64,000 nt of DNA from Arthrobacter sp. zg-Y1110 (GCF_025244865.1 NZ_CP104272.1:1116001-1180000), one strand, 5' to 3'; positions 26,764-36,250 are shown, numbered from the stretch's first letter. The notes: generated by a model from the letters alone, not told the origin. Made by a program: numbers and translations.

Positions 26764-26905
26764 GTGCAGGTCATGAGTGCCAGCAGATAGCCCCGGCTTG
26801 CTGGCCGGCAACCCTCCAACCGCGGTGGGGTGCCCCGGGTGAAGACCTGGCCGTACGCCAAACGGGCGTCCGGCAAGCGCGGGTCCCACGACCCCACCGG
26901 ACATC
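26764..26905 (+). promoter_or_regulatory. SAM-IV riboswitch
   Basis: The leader before metY contains the actinobacterial SAM-IV core in order: GGTCATGAGTGCCAGC (from 26769), CCCCGGCTTGCTGGCCGGC, AACCCTCCAACCGCGGTGGG, and GTGCCCCGGGTGAAGACC. P1 pairs AGGTC (26768-26772) with GACCT (26844-26848). Downstream bases to about 26905 can form the extra helix and pseudoknot typical of the SAM-IV class. Binding of S-adenosylmethionine should reduce expression of metY and metX. Confidence 0.9.
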
Positions 26906-26962
26906 CGGCGTACCCGGATGCACCCCGGCGGCGTTGTGCGGCCCCTGGTTTGAGGGAGCATC

Positions 26963-28279
26963 ATGAGTGCAGACTGGTCATTTGAAACCCGCCAGATCCA
27001 TGTAGGCCAGGAGCCCGACGCCGTCACCGGCGCTCGTGCCCTGCCGATCTACCAGACGACATCCTTCGTTTTTCCGAGTGCAGAGGCCGCTGCGAACCGG
27101 TTTGCCCTGGCCGAACTGGAACCGATCTACACCCGGATCGGCAACCCTACCCAGGAAGCGGTGGAAAACCGGATCGCCTCCCTTGAGGGCGGCGTCGGCG
27201 CCCTGCTGCTGGCGTCCGGGCAGGCGGCCGAAACCTTCGCGCTGCTGAACCTGGCGCAGGCCGGTGACCATGTGGTCGCCAGCCCCAGCCTCTACGGCGG
27301 GACCTACAACCTGCTGAAGCACACCCTGAAGCGGTTCGGCATCGAAACCACCTTCGTGCAGGACCCGGACAACCTGGACCACTGGCGCGATGCCGTCCGG
27401 CCCAATACCAAGGCCTTCTTCGGCGAGGTGGTCTCCAATCCCCGCCAGGATGTCCTGGACCTGGAAGGCATCAGCGCCGTGGCCCACGAGGCGGGCGTGC
27501 CGCTGATCGTGGACAACACGCTGTCGACGCCGTACCTGATCCGTCCGATCGAATGGGGAGCCGACATAGTGGTCCACTCGGCCACGAAGTACCTCGGCGG
27601 GCACGGGACGGCCATTGCCGGCGTCATCGTCGATTCGGGCAACTTCGACTTCGCCGCGGATCCGGAGAAGTTCCCCGGGTTCAATACCCCGGACGAAAGC
27701 TACAACGGGCTCGTCTACGCCCGGGACCTCGGCGTCAACGGGGCCCTCGGGGCGAACCTGGCTTTCATCCTGAAGGCGCGGGTGCAGCTGCTGCGGGACC
27801 TCGGGTCCGCAGTGTCGCCGTTCAACGCGTTCCTGATTGCCCAGGGACTGGAAACGCTGAGCCTGCGGCTGGAGCGGCACGTATCCAACGCCGTCGCCGT
27901 AGCGAACTGGCTGGAAGGCCACGACGACGTCGTGTCGGTTGCGTACGCGGGCCTGGAGTCCAGTCCGTGGTTTGAGCGTGGCCGCAAATACGGGCCGCGC
28001 GGCACCGGCGCCATTGTGTCCTTCGAGATCGAGGGCGGCATCGACGCCGGCAAGCGCTTTGTGGACGGACTGGAGCTGCACTCACATGTGGCCAATGTCG
28101 GAGACGTCCGTTCCCTGGTGATCCACCCGGCGTCGACCACCCACAGCCAACTGGGTGCCGAAGCACAGCTCGCCGCAGGGGTCAGCCCCGGACTGGTGCG
28201 TCTCTCGGTCGGCATCGAGCACATCGACGACATCCTCGCGGACCTTGACGCAGGGTTCCGGGCCGCCAAGGGAGCATAG
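26963..28279 (+). CDS. metY: O-acetylhomoserine aminocarboxypropyltransferase (sulfhydrylase)
   Basis: A 438-residue PLP enzyme that makes homocysteine from O-acetylhomoserine and sulfide, or methionine from methanethiol. The Schiff-base lysine is K209 in H-S-A-T-K-Y-L-G-G-H-G. The N-terminal F-E-T-R-Q-I-H-V-G-Q, Y-T-R-I-G-N-P-T and A-S-G-Q-A-A are the MetY rather than MetB pattern. It follows the SAM-IV riboswitch and leads into metX after 5 bases. Confidence 0.95.
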   Translation: MSADWSFETRQIHVGQEPDAVTGARALPIYQTTSFVFPSAEAAANRFALAELEPIYTRIGNPTQEAVENRIASLEGGVGALLLASGQAAETFALLNLAQAGDHVVASPSLYGGTYNLLKHTLKRFGIETTFVQDPDNLDHWRDAVRPNTKAFFGEVVSNPRQDVLDLEGISAVAHEAGVPLIVDNTLSTPYLIRPIEWGADIVVHSATKYLGGHGTAIAGVIVDSGNFDFAADPEKFPGFNTPDESYNGLVYARDLGVNGALGANLAFILKARVQLLRDLGSAVSPFNAFLIAQGLETLSLRLERHVSNAVAVANWLEGHDDVVSVAYAGLESSPWFERGRKYGPRGTGAIVSFEIEGGIDAGKRFVDGLELHSHVANVGDVRSLVIHPASTTHSQLGAEAQLAAGVSPGLVRLSVGIEHIDDILADLDAGFRAAKGA

Positions 28280-28284
28280 CGCCC

Positions 28285-29433
28285 GTGTCACGGCACCCGG
28301 CACCCCGGCACGAGCCGCTGACGGTGCCCCCGCTGCAGCACCCCTCCAATCAGGATGGGGTGCTGCAGTACGCCTCCATCGGCGGACTGGAGCTGGAAAC
28401 CGGAGGGTACCTGCCCGACGTCGTCCTGGCCTACGAGACGTGGGGGCAGCTGGACCCGGACGCCGGCAACGCCGTGCTGGTCCCGCATGCGCTGACCGGC
28501 AGCACCCACGTAGCCCGCGGGAGCAGCACCGAACCGGGCTGGTGGGAGGAGCTGGTGGGCCCGGGCCGGACTGTGGACACTCGCCGGTACTTCGTGGTCT
28601 CGGTCAACATGCTGGGCGGTTGCTACGGCTCCACGGGACCTGCCTCGGCTGACCCGGACGGATTGCCGTGGGGCTCACGGTTTCCGTTCGTCACCGTCCG
28701 GGATTCGGTCCGGGCGGAGGCGCGGCTGGCGGACCGGCTGGGCATTGCACGGTGGCATGCCGTGCTGGGCGGTTCGCTCGGGGGAGCGCGGGCGCTGGAA
28801 TGGGCGGTGACCGAACCGGACCGGGTGCGGCACTGCGGGGTGATCGCAGCCACCGCAGCCAGCACGGCCGAGCAGATCGCGTTTGCCCAGGCGCAGCTGG
28901 CCGCTATCCGGCTGGATCCGGATTTCAACGGAGGCGACTATTACAACGGCACGCCTCCGCTGGCCGGCCTCGGCCTGGCCCGCCGGATTGCGCACATCAC
29001 CTACCGGTCCGAACCGGAACTGGAATACCGGTTCGGACGCAGTTCCCAGGCGTCCGAGGACCCTTTCGGCGCCGCCTACGCGGCCGGAAGGGGCCGGTAC
29101 TCCGTGGAGAGCTACCTGGACCACCAGGCCCGGAAACTGGCCGACCGGTTCGATGCCAACAGCTATCTGGCGCTCACCGAAGCCCTGGTCAGCCACGACG
29201 TCGCCCGGGGCCGGGGAAGCCTGCGCGCGGCGCTCGCAGGCACGACGGCGGACTTCTTTATTGCCGCGGTGGAATCGGACCGGCTCTACTTTCCCCAGCA
29301 GTCGGCGGATCTGGCAGCGGCCCTGCCCCGGGGAACGCAGGTCCATCTCATTCGGGCACCCATCGGGCATGACGGTTTCCTGACCAGCGTCCGGGAGATT
29401 TCCGGCGCCTTGAAGCGGGAGGTGTTCGGGTAG
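28285..29433 (+). CDS. metX: homoserine O-acetyltransferase
   Basis: A 382-residue alpha/beta-hydrolase-fold acyltransferase that supplies O-acetylhomoserine to metY. The nucleophile is S164 in G-G-S-L-G-G-A-R, and the catalytic His is in P-I-G-H-D-G-F-L. V-N-M-L-G-G-C-Y-G-S-T-G-P-A-S is the family loop. The GTG start at 28285 lies 5 bases after metY, so the genes form one SAM-controlled unit. Acyl choice (acetyl or succinyl) cannot be settled by family alone. Confidence 0.93.
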   Translation: MSRHPAPRHEPLTVPPLQHPSNQDGVLQYASIGGLELETGGYLPDVVLAYETWGQLDPDAGNAVLVPHALTGSTHVARGSSTEPGWWEELVGPGRTVDTRRYFVVSVNMLGGCYGSTGPASADPDGLPWGSRFPFVTVRDSVRAEARLADRLGIARWHAVLGGSLGGARALEWAVTEPDRVRHCGVIAATAASTAEQIAFAQAQLAAIRLDPDFNGGDYYNGTPPLAGLGLARRIAHITYRSEPELEYRFGRSSQASEDPFGAAYAAGRGRYSVESYLDHQARKLADRFDANSYLALTEALVSHDVARGRGSLRAALAGTTADFFIAAVESDRLYFPQQSADLAAALPRGTQVHLIRAPIGHDGFLTSVREISGALKREVFG

Positions 29434-29448
29434 GACGCTCAAGCGTCC
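29433..29448. terminator. short convergent hairpin between metX and the VOC gene
   Basis: GGACGC, loop TCAA, GCGTCC (29433-29448) overlaps the end of metX and the stop codon of the convergent gene (29439). The stem is short and has no T-tract, so any termination is weak. Confidence 0.35.
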
Positions 29449-30218
29449 GGGGCCTCCATCAGCCAAAACGCTGCTCCGGTGGGGTCGGCCAGCTGGACCA
29501 TCCGGCCGAAGTCGGAATCCTCCGGCACGCTTAACACCGATCCGCCCAGCTGCTCCGCCTGCTCGGCCGCGGCGTCGATGTCCGCGTGGCCGAAGTAGAT
29601 CTCCCAGTGGGAGGGGACGTCCTCCGGGAGTTCAGCGGCGGCATCCATCACCCCGGCCACCGGACGGCCGTTGCTTTGCAGCGTGGAGTAGCGGAACTCG
29701 TCGGTGTCTGACAGGACCTCTGTTTCCCAGCCGAACACGTTCCGGTAAAACGCCAGGGCCGCCGGATAGTCATTGGTCATGAGCTCGTACCAGACCGGTG
29801 CCCGGGTCTCATCGATCCGCGCGAATCCCCGGTGGCTATCCGGCTGCCAGACACCGATGGCCGCTCCGGTGGGGTCGCCAACCACTGCCACCGTGCCCTG
29901 GTCCAGGGCACGCGCCGGGTCCAGCATCACCTGCCCTCCGGCGGCGGCAGCGGAATCGGCTGTGGCGCCGGCGTCGTCGGAGGCAAGGTACACGGTCCAG
30001 AAATCCGGGAACGTGTTCTCCGGCGAGTTCTGCATCATGCCGGCCACCACGTCCCCGTTGTGCCGGAAGTGGAGGTAATGTCCGGATTCCCTGCCCAGGT
30101 CCACGGCGTCCCAGCCGAGTAGTCCGGCATAGAACTCCCGGGCCCGGGCAGGATCGGAGGAGGCCAGATCCGCCCAGCAGGGGGAACCGGCAGGGAAACG
30201 ATCGGGTGCAGCAGGCAT
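29439..30218 (-). CDS. two-domain VOC family protein
   Basis: A 259-residue protein with two vicinal-oxygen-chelate modules. The first starts P-C-W-A-D-L-A-S-S-D-P-A-R-A-R-E-F-Y-A-G-L-L-G-W and the second P-V-W-Y-E-L-M-T-N-D-Y-P-A-A-L-A-F-Y. Each ends with a D-P-T-G-A strand. The ATG at 30218 follows an AGGTGG site; the longer frame to 30563 is read-through of the divergent gene. Members of this type are annotated as glyoxalase/bleomycin-resistance-like or hydroxylase-like; no activity is assigned. Confidence 0.82.
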   Translation of the reverse strand: MPAAPDRFPAGSPCWADLASSDPARAREFYAGLLGWDAVDLGRESGHYLHFRHNGDVVAGMMQNSPENTFPDFWTVYLASDDAGATADSAAAAGGQVMLDPARALDQGTVAVVGDPTGAAIGVWQPDSHRGFARIDETRAPVWYELMTNDYPAALAFYRNVFGWETEVLSDTDEFRYSTLQSNGRPVAGVMDAAAELPEDVPSHWEIYFGHADIDAAAEQAEQLGGSVLSVPEDSDFGRMVQLADPTGAAFWLMEAPDA

Positions 30219-30337
30219 GGCGGGCCACCTCTTTTTGGAGGAACTGCAGGGATATCCGCTGTTATACCAACCCCGTTCGGCGGACAACAGGGGCCTACCC
30301 CTTGCCCGCCGCGGCAATTCATGGGAGAACATTCCCC

Positions 30338-30778
30338 ATGGCAGATCGGATCTCGCTTTCCGGCCGGGCGCAGTGCACACCGGAGGTTCTCTGGCACGTG
30401 CTCGTTGATAACCGGGCGGCCTGGTGGCCGGACATGGACTTCGCTGCGCATCCGGGAGCGCCCCTGAAGGAGCGGTGGAGCGAGGACGGAGTGGAGCACA
30501 CAGCCACCGGTACGGTCCTGGCCGTCGCCCCCGGCCGGCTGCTTTCCTTCCGCTGGACCGCACCCGAATGGGGTGCCCACACAGTGGTCAGTTTCGAACT
30601 GACCGACGAAATAGATGCCACGGGGGTGGCAGTGACCGAGAGCGGCTTTGCAGCGCTCGACGCCGGAGTGGGTGCCGAACTCTCCGCAGCCCACCGGGAA
30701 GGGTGGGCCTTCCACCTGGCGAACCTCATTGAGCAGGCCGAAAAAACCGACCAGGCACAGCAGGCGGGCGGCTCCTGA
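30338..30778 (+). CDS. SRPBCC (START/AHSA1-like) family protein
   Basis: A 146-residue protein of the Bet v1/SRPBCC fold: I-S-L-S-G-R-A-Q-C-T-P-E-V-L-W-H-V-L at the start, a middle G-T-V-L-A-V-A-P-G-R-L-L-S-F-R-W strand pair, and a long C-terminal helix E-G-W-A-F-H-L-A-N-L. GGGAG upstream supports the ATG at 30338. It is divergent from the VOC gene, with a 119-base gap. Ligand unknown. Confidence 0.8.
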   Translation: MADRISLSGRAQCTPEVLWHVLVDNRAAWWPDMDFAAHPGAPLKERWSEDGVEHTATGTVLAVAPGRLLSFRWTAPEWGAHTVVSFELTDEIDATGVAVTESGFAALDAGVGAELSAAHREGWAFHLANLIEQAEKTDQAQQAGGS

Positions 30779-30786
30779 AAGCAGGT

Positions 30787-31644
30787 CTAGTCTGCTGATC
30801 CCTGCGGCATCCGCTGCCCGAACATCGGTCCGGCCTCGGGACGCTTGGCGGAGATCCCGTCACCCGAGGACTGGTGCCGCACCCGGCGGACCACCCACGG
30901 GAACAGGAACTCGCGGGCCCAGACCATGTCCTCGGAGCGCGCCGTCCGCCAGTTTTTTGCAGGCAGCGGTTTGGTCTCCAGGGGCTGCAGTGAATGCGGT
31001 ACCTGCAGGGTATCCAGCACCATCGCGGCAATGGTGTGGTGTCCCAGCGGAGAGAAATGCAGGCGGTCCGGAGCCCACATCTGCGGATCATTCAACTCGC
31101 GCAGCGCCCACATGTCGGCAATGACGGCGCCGTGCCGCTTGGCTACGGTCCGCAGGTTTTCGTTGTAGATAGCCGCCCGGCCCCGGACACCGCCCAGCAC
31201 AGGAGTGCTCCCGAGATCAGGGCCGGTAAACAGGACCACCCCGGCACCTGATCCGCGCAGCCGGGCCACGGCGCCGTCCATGCGTTCGGCCAGCCGGTCC
31301 GGATCGCCGCCGGGACGGATCACGTCGTTGCCGCCTGCGCAGATGGTGACCAGATCCGGCTTCAAGGCGAGGGCCGGCTCCAGCTGCTCGTCAATGATCT
31401 GGTTCAGCAGCCGTCCCCGGATGGCGAGGTTCGCGTAGGAAAAGTCGGGCTGCCCCGAAGCCAGTTCCTCCGCCACCCGGTCCGCCCAGCCGCGGTTGCC
31501 GCCCGGACTGTCCGGATTGGGATCGCCGATGCCCTCGGTGAAGGAATCGCCCATGGCCACGAACCGGGACCAGAGGTGCAGCGGCTGCTGCGCCTGCCGG
31601 GAATCGGGGGCGGAAACGGCTTCGGGCAAGGAATTTGTACTCAC
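30787..31644 (-). CDS. SGNH/GDSL hydrolase
   Basis: A 285-residue esterase-fold protein with all blocks: block I M-G-D-S-F-T-E-G (nucleophile Ser near residue 34), block II glycine in L-A-I-R-G-R, block III A-G-G-N-D-V with the oxyanion Asn, and block V D-R-L-H-F-S-P-L-G-H with the catalytic Asp-x-x-His. There is no signal peptide, so it acts in the cytoplasm. It is convergent with the SRPBCC gene, 8 bases apart. Confidence 0.88.
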   Translation of the reverse strand: MSTNSLPEAVSAPDSRQAQQPLHLWSRFVAMGDSFTEGIGDPNPDSPGGNRGWADRVAEELASGQPDFSYANLAIRGRLLNQIIDEQLEPALALKPDLVTICAGGNDVIRPGGDPDRLAERMDGAVARLRGSGAGVVLFTGPDLGSTPVLGGVRGRAAIYNENLRTVAKRHGAVIADMWALRELNDPQMWAPDRLHFSPLGHHTIAAMVLDTLQVPHSLQPLETKPLPAKNWRTARSEDMVWAREFLFPWVVRRVRHQSSGDGISAKRPEAGPMFGQRMPQGSAD

Positions 31645-31717
31645 CGGTCAATACTTGCAAACCGACCCTTGGCTACGCGACCGTAGGTTGTAAATACCGG
31701 CATGCCAGAATAAATGC

Positions 31718-32380
31718 ATGACGAAATCCGCGTGGAATCCTGTTGTCCTCTGGTCCAAACCCGAAGCCGAACGGGCCGGCACCCCGCTGCTGGTGCTGTT
31801 CCACGGTTACCTGGCCAATGAAGAGGACCTGATGGGGCTGGCCGATTACCTGCCCTCTGACTTCACCATCGCTTCGGTCCGGGCACCGCAGGCCTCCGGG
31901 CCGGGCTACACCTGGTTCCCGCTGATGAGCGACGCCGATTACTCAGTGGACGCAGTGGTTGATTCGGTAGCGGACGTCGCCGCATGGCTCGACACCGTTC
32001 GGGACAATCACACCAGCGTCAGCCTCTTGGGCTTTTCGATGGGGATGGCCGTGGCCACCACCCTGATGCGGCACCGGCCGCAGGACTTCGCCGCCGTCGT
32101 CGGACTCTCCGGTTTTGTGGTCCCTTCGCAGGACAACCCGTTCTTCCACGACGACGAACTGCAGCCGGGCGGCATGCAGTTCTTCTGGGGACGCGACCAG
32201 GCCGACCCGGTCATCGACGCGCCGCGGATCGAATACACGCACGCGTGGCTCAATGCCCACACCGCACTGACCAAGATCCTCTATTCGAACATGGGCCACG
32301 GCATCAACATGCAGGAGCTGGGCCATGTGAAGGAGTTCCTGGTGCATACGGTGCTGCGCGCCAACACCCGGGCGAACTAG
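31718..32380 (+). CDS. alpha/beta hydrolase (phospholipase/carboxylesterase family)
   Basis: A 220-residue esterase with oxyanion loop L-F-H-G-Y, nucleophile elbow G-F-S-M-G, a G-x-x-D-P region (R-D-Q-A-D-P-V-I) carrying the acid, and N-M-G-H-G-I with the catalytic His. It resembles small carboxylesterases such as YtpA/YpfH. Its TAG overlaps the convergent S4 gene's stop within CTAG. Substrate unknown. Confidence 0.85.
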   Translation: MTKSAWNPVVLWSKPEAERAGTPLLVLFHGYLANEEDLMGLADYLPSDFTIASVRAPQASGPGYTWFPLMSDADYSVDAVVDSVADVAAWLDTVRDNHTSVSLLGFSMGMAVATTLMRHRPQDFAAVVGLSGFVVPSQDNPFFHDDELQPGGMQFFWGRDQADPVIDAPRIEYTHAWLNAHTALTKILYSNMGHGINMQELGHVKEFLVHTVLRANTRAN

Positions 32381-32607
32381 CCCTCGCGGGTAACCCGCAC
32401 CGTTTCGCCGTTGACGGAGACGAGGTCGCCGGCGTGCAGCTGGCGGCCGCGGCGCTCTTCAATGTCGCCGTTGACCTTGACCATTCCGTCTTCGATCAGC
32501 TGTTTGGCCTGGATGCCGTCTTCGGCCAGGTTGGCGAGCTTGAGCAGCTGGCCCAGGCGGATCATTTCGTCGCGGATGGGAAGGTCTTGGGCATCGGAGG
32601 AACTCAT
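32377..32607 (-). CDS. S4-domain RNA-binding protein (YbcJ/YaaA-like)
   Basis: A 76-residue protein that is essentially one S4 domain: I-R-L-G-Q-L-L-K-L, A-x-x-G-I-Q-A-K-Q-L-I-E-D-G-M-V-K-V-N-G and R-R-G-R-Q-L-H-A-G-D. The ATG at 32607 has GGAGG 3-7 bases upstream; the longer frame is overlap with the divergent transporter. It probably binds structured RNA or the ribosome. Confidence 0.88.
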   Translation of the reverse strand: MSSSDAQDLPIRDEMIRLGQLLKLANLAEDGIQAKQLIEDGMVKVNGDIEERRGRQLHAGDLVSVNGETVRVTREG

Positions 32608-32671
32608 GCCTCCATTCTGCCCGACTTTCCCGCCGCTGCTTCCGCTGGCCGGTCCGAGCCGTTGACGGTTG

Positions 32672-32683
32672 TAGGGTAGTCGG
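32672..32683 (+). promoter_or_regulatory. candidate leaderless -10 of the YdcZ-type transporter
   Basis: TAGGGT (32672-32677) ends 6 bases before the GTG start at 32684, with no ribosome site, as at 8306, 14599 and 44329. Confidence 0.4.
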
Positions 32684-33697
32684 GTGCCAAATGCTGTGCG
32701 GATGTCCCCGCTGATCGGTCTGCCCCTGTCCCTGCTCGCCGGGGTTGCCATCCCGTCCCAGGCCCGCGTCAACGGCGCCCTGGGGGAACGGCTCGACGAC
32801 GGCCTGGCCGCCGCCCTGGTCAGCTTCCTGGTGGGGCTGGTGGTCATGATCGGCATCAGCCTGGCCCTGCCCCGCGGCCGGGCCGGCACCGGACAGCTGA
32901 TTCCCTCGCTGCGGGAACGGCGGTTCCCGCGCTACTACGTGCTGGCCGGCATGATCGGCGGCTACTTCGTGCTCTCCCAGACCCTGACGGTGGCCGTCCT
33001 GGGCGTGGCAGTGTTCACGGTCGCCGCCGTCGCCGGGCAGACCCTCACCGGGCTGGTGGTGGACCGGCTCGGTATCGGACCGGCCGGCAAGAAGGCGCTG
33101 ACCGTGATGCGCGTAGTCGGCGCGGTGCTGACCATTGCCGCCGTGGCCTGGGCCGTCAGCCCGAAGCTTGGGGGCGGGGGAGAGCCGTCCGAATGGCTCC
33201 TGCCGGTGCTGCTTCCCCTGACTGCCGGCATGCTGATGAGTTTCCAGCAGGCCATGAACGGCACCACGGGCATGCATTACGGCACCCCCATCACCGCCAC
33301 GCTGGTGAACTTCATTTCCGGCACCGTCCTGCTGGCCGCGATGTGGGGAATCAAGGTGGCGGTTTCGGGACCGGGCAATCCGCTGCCCGGCGAGTGGTGG
33401 CTGTACCTCGGCGGGCCGCTGGGCTGCATCTTCATCGGTGTCGGTGCCCTGCTGGTGCGCAGCCTGGGAGTCCTGCTGACCAGTCTCGGGCTCATCGGCG
33501 GACAGCTGATCGGCTCGCTGCTCCTGGACATTGTCTTCCCCGCGCCCGGTTCGGTGGTAGTGGCGGCAACGGTACTCGGCACGCTGCTGACACTGGTCGC
33601 CATCGTGCTGGCCACGCTGCCGTGGAACATGCCCGGCGGCGGCCCGTTCCGCCGTCGTCGTACCGGCCGGACCAACATCGGATCCACCCCGCGCTGA
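32684..33697 (+). CDS. DMT-type membrane protein, fused YdcZ/DUF606 repeat
   Basis: A 337-residue protein with ten predicted membrane helices. It is built of two homologous DUF606 halves: A-I-P-S-Q-A-R-V-N-G-A-L-G near residue 25, and Q-Q-A-M-N-G-T-T-G near 190 as the equivalent turn. Many bacteria encode the halves as separate 5-helix proteins. Cargo is unknown. An internal ATG at 32702 is an alternative start. The C-terminal tail is basic. Confidence 0.82.
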   Translation: MPNAVRMSPLIGLPLSLLAGVAIPSQARVNGALGERLDDGLAAALVSFLVGLVVMIGISLALPRGRAGTGQLIPSLRERRFPRYYVLAGMIGGYFVLSQTLTVAVLGVAVFTVAAVAGQTLTGLVVDRLGIGPAGKKALTVMRVVGAVLTIAAVAWAVSPKLGGGGEPSEWLLPVLLPLTAGMLMSFQQAMNGTTGMHYGTPITATLVNFISGTVLLAAMWGIKVAVSGPGNPLPGEWWLYLGGPLGCIFIGVGALLVRSLGVLLTSLGLIGGQLIGSLLLDIVFPAPGSVVVAATVLGTLLTLVAIVLATLPWNMPGGGPFRRRRTGRTNIGSTPR

Positions 33698-33888
33698 ACC
33701 CGGAAAACGCCGCTCGCGCGGGCCGGTAGGTAAGCGGGGCGTCGCCGCCTTAAGCTGGTAGTTGTAGCTTTGCCCGGGCGGCTCAGAACCGTGCACCCGT
33801 TTCGCGGTGGTACGGATGCCCAAGGGACACCAGAAGAGGACCGCACCCAGCGGCCCCCTCGACACGAAAAGAACGGCGGTACCATTCC

Positions 33889-35277
33889 ATGGCTTCGACC
33901 AAATCCAAGCTGGATCCCATCATCTCCCTGGCCAAGCGCCGGGGGTTCGTCTTCCAGTCGGGAGAGATTTACGGCGGGTCCCGGTCCGCCTGGGATTACG
34001 GCCCCCTGGGTGTCGAACTCAAGGAAAACATCAAGAAGCAGTGGTGGCAGCACATGGTCCGCGGCCGCGACGACGTCGTCGGGCTGGATTCCGCCGTCAT
34101 TCTTCCGCGCCAGGTCTGGGAAGCTTCCGGCCACGTTGAGGTGTTCTCGGATCCGCTGGTGGAGTGCCTGAGCTGCCACAAGCGCTACCGGGCCGACCAC
34201 CTCGAAGAGGCCTACGAGGAAAAGAAGGGCCACGCACCCGAAAACGGCCTGGCCGACATTGCCTGCGCCAACTGCGGCACCAAGGGCCAGTGGACCGAAC
34301 CGCAGGAATTCTCCGGCCTGCTCAAGACCTTCCTCGGCCCCGTGGCCAATGAAGAAGGCATGCATTACCTTCGCCCCGAAACCGCGCAGGGCATCTTCGT
34401 GAACTTCAACAACGTGCTGACCACTTCGCGCAAGAAGCCGCCGTTCGGCATCGGCCAGATCGGCAAGAGCTTCCGCAACGAAATCACGCCGGGCAACTTC
34501 ATTTTCCGCACCCGCGAGTTCGAGCAGATGGAAATGGAGTTCTTCGTCGAGCCGGGCACGGACGAGGAATGGCACAAGTACTGGATCGAAAACCGGTTCA
34601 ACTGGTACACGGAGCTGGGGATCAACCCGGAGAACCTGCGCCTCTTCGAGCACCCGCTGGAGAAGCTCAGCCACTACTCCAAGGGCACCACCGACGTCGA
34701 ATACCGCTTCGGTTTCCAGGGCTCCGAGTGGGGCGAGCTCGAGGGCATTGCCAACCGCACCGACTTCGACCTCGGCACGCACTCCAAGCACTCCGGTACG
34801 GACCTGAGCTACTTCAACCAGGCCACGAACGAACGCTTCACCCCGTACGTGATCGAGCCCGCCGCCGGCCTGACCCGTTCCTTCATGGCGTTCCTCGTGG
34901 ATTCCTACACCGAGGATGAGGCACCCAACGCGAAGGGCGGCGTCGACAAGCGCACCGTCCTGAAGCTGGATCCGCGCCTGGCACCGGTCAAGGCTGCCGT
35001 GCTGCCGCTCAGCCGCAACGAAGACCTTTCGCCCAAGGCCAAGGACCTCGCCGCGCAGCTGCGCCGCAACTGGAACATCGACTTCGACGACGCCGGCGCC
35101 ATTGGCCGCCGGTACCGCCGGCAGGACGAAATCGGCACCCCGTTCTGCATCACCGTCGACTTCGACACGCTCGAGGACCAGGCTGTGACCGTCCGCGAAC
35201 GCGACACCATGGCGCAGGAGCGCGTGAGCCTGGACAAGGTTGAGGGCTACCTGGCCGAACGGCTGATCGGCGCGTAA
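33889..35277 (+). CDS. glyS: glycyl-tRNA synthetase (alpha2 type)
   Basis: A 462-residue class II enzyme of the single-chain type found in actinobacteria. Motif 1 region [11 protein letters not shown], motif 2 [17 protein letters not shown] and motif 3 P-A-A-G-L-T-R-S are present. A C-x2-C pair near residue 92 and another near 124 could bind zinc. The C-terminal anticodon-binding domain is intact. The 191-base leader has no clear T-box. It is coupled to the following GNAT gene through TAATG. Confidence 0.96.
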   Translation: MASTKSKLDPIISLAKRRGFVFQSGEIYGGSRSAWDYGPLGVELKENIKKQWWQHMVRGRDDVVGLDSAVILPRQVWEASGHVEVFSDPLVECLSCHKRYRADHLEEAYEEKKGHAPENGLADIACANCGTKGQWTEPQEFSGLLKTFLGPVANEEGMHYLRPETAQGIFVNFNNVLTTSRKKPPFGIGQIGKSFRNEITPGNFIFRTREFEQMEMEFFVEPGTDEEWHKYWIENRFNWYTELGINPENLRLFEHPLEKLSHYSKGTTDVEYRFGFQGSEWGELEGIANRTDFDLGTHSKHSGTDLSYFNQATNERFTPYVIEPAAGLTRSFMAFLVDSYTEDEAPNAKGGVDKRTVLKLDPRLAPVKAAVLPLSRNEDLSPKAKDLAAQLRRNWNIDFDDAGAIGRRYRRQDEIGTPFCITVDFDTLEDQAVTVRERDTMAQERVSLDKVEGYLAERLIGA

Positions 35278-36182
35278 TGGCTATTTCGTTCCGCGAATGG
35301 CGTGAAGACGACGATCTCAAGCTCAACCAGCTCTGGGGCGACCCGGAGAGTGCGCAGGCCGGGCAGTTCCGTGCCGTGCTGCGCCCGTCCTCCAATGAGC
35401 CGTGGAGCCGCTGCATCGTGGCCGAAGACGACGGCATTCCGGTAGCAGCCGGCGTTGTCTACGAGACGAGCCTGCACCCGGACCGGCTGTGGGCCTACGT
35501 GGAGGTAGCCCGGGAAAACCGGCACGCCGGCCTGGGCACCGCCCTGCTGGGCATGCTGCGCAAGGAAGCCGAGTCGGCGCCGTCGGGCGTGACCAAGCTG
35601 CGCGCGAAGGTGGAGCCGGGCACCCCGGCCGCCGGGTTCGCCGAAGCAGCCGGGCTCACCCCGATCCAGCGGTCCTGCGTGGTGCTGGTGGAACCGGGCA
35701 AGCTGAAGCTGCCCGTATTCACCGACGACGGACCCCAGCTGGACGAAGCAGCCACCGGTTCGGTGGAACTCACCCAGTCAGTCACGCAGTTCTACAACGC
35801 CGTGCATGACTGGGACCGCGCCGACATGACACTCGGCAAGGCCCAGCAGATGCTGCTGAATGACGCCACCGGAGCTTCCGGCGCTGTCGTCCTGCGGGAC
35901 AAGCCGAAGAAGGACGGCGGGAAGATCGCTGCCTTCGCCGTGAGCTACACGCAGGAACGCACGGACGAACCCGCCGATGTGCTGGTGGGGTATGACACCA
36001 CCCTGGACCTCGACGAGGCGCAGGCCGCAGTGGAGTCCCTGGTGGCGATGCTCGCGTACCAGTACCCGGTGCAGCTGGAAGTGGATGAGTCCATGACCGC
36101 AGTGGTCCGGGCCCTGGAACCGCTGATCAAGGCGGGTGTGGCCCGGCAGGTCGGCAGCGAAACGCTGATCCTCAGCGACTAG
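35277..36182 (+). CDS. GNAT family N-acetyltransferase
   Basis: A 301-residue protein, longer than a single GNAT domain. The N-terminal domain has the acetyl-CoA loop E-N-R-H-A-G-L-G-T-A-L-L at about residues 82-93. The second half (about 150-301) looks like a degenerate second GNAT-like domain without a clear Q/R-x-x-G-x-G/A. The ATG overlaps the glyS stop by one base, so translation is coupled. Target unknown; a link to glycyl-tRNA is suggested only by adjacency. Confidence 0.8.
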   Translation: MAISFREWREDDDLKLNQLWGDPESAQAGQFRAVLRPSSNEPWSRCIVAEDDGIPVAAGVVYETSLHPDRLWAYVEVARENRHAGLGTALLGMLRKEAESAPSGVTKLRAKVEPGTPAAGFAEAAGLTPIQRSCVVLVEPGKLKLPVFTDDGPQLDEAATGSVELTQSVTQFYNAVHDWDRADMTLGKAQQMLLNDATGASGAVVLRDKPKKDGGKIAAFAVSYTQERTDEPADVLVGYDTTLDLDEAQAAVESLVAMLAYQYPVQLEVDESMTAVVRALEPLIKAGVARQVGSETLILSD

Positions 36183-36197
36183 CCTTCCTCAGCAGAA

Positions 36198-36241
36198 CGA
36201 AAAGAGGCGGCCCCCGCACCATGCGGGGCCGCCTCTTTTCG
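36198..36241. terminator. strong bidirectional terminator
   Basis: CGAAAAGAGGCGGCCCC(C)GCA pairs with TGCGGGGCCGCCTCTTTTCG (about 20 pairs, one bulged C, 2-3-base loop). The A-run on one side and T-run on the other serve both the GNAT gene and the convergent TetR gene ending at 36251. Confidence 0.88.
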
Positions 36242-36250
36242 TGTCAGGAC

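Noticed and set aside
33698..33888. T-box leader before glyS
   Set aside because: GGCGGTACC near the start codon vaguely recalls the T-box core, but the conserved AGGGTGGNACCGCG sequence, specifier stem and AG bulge could not be found.
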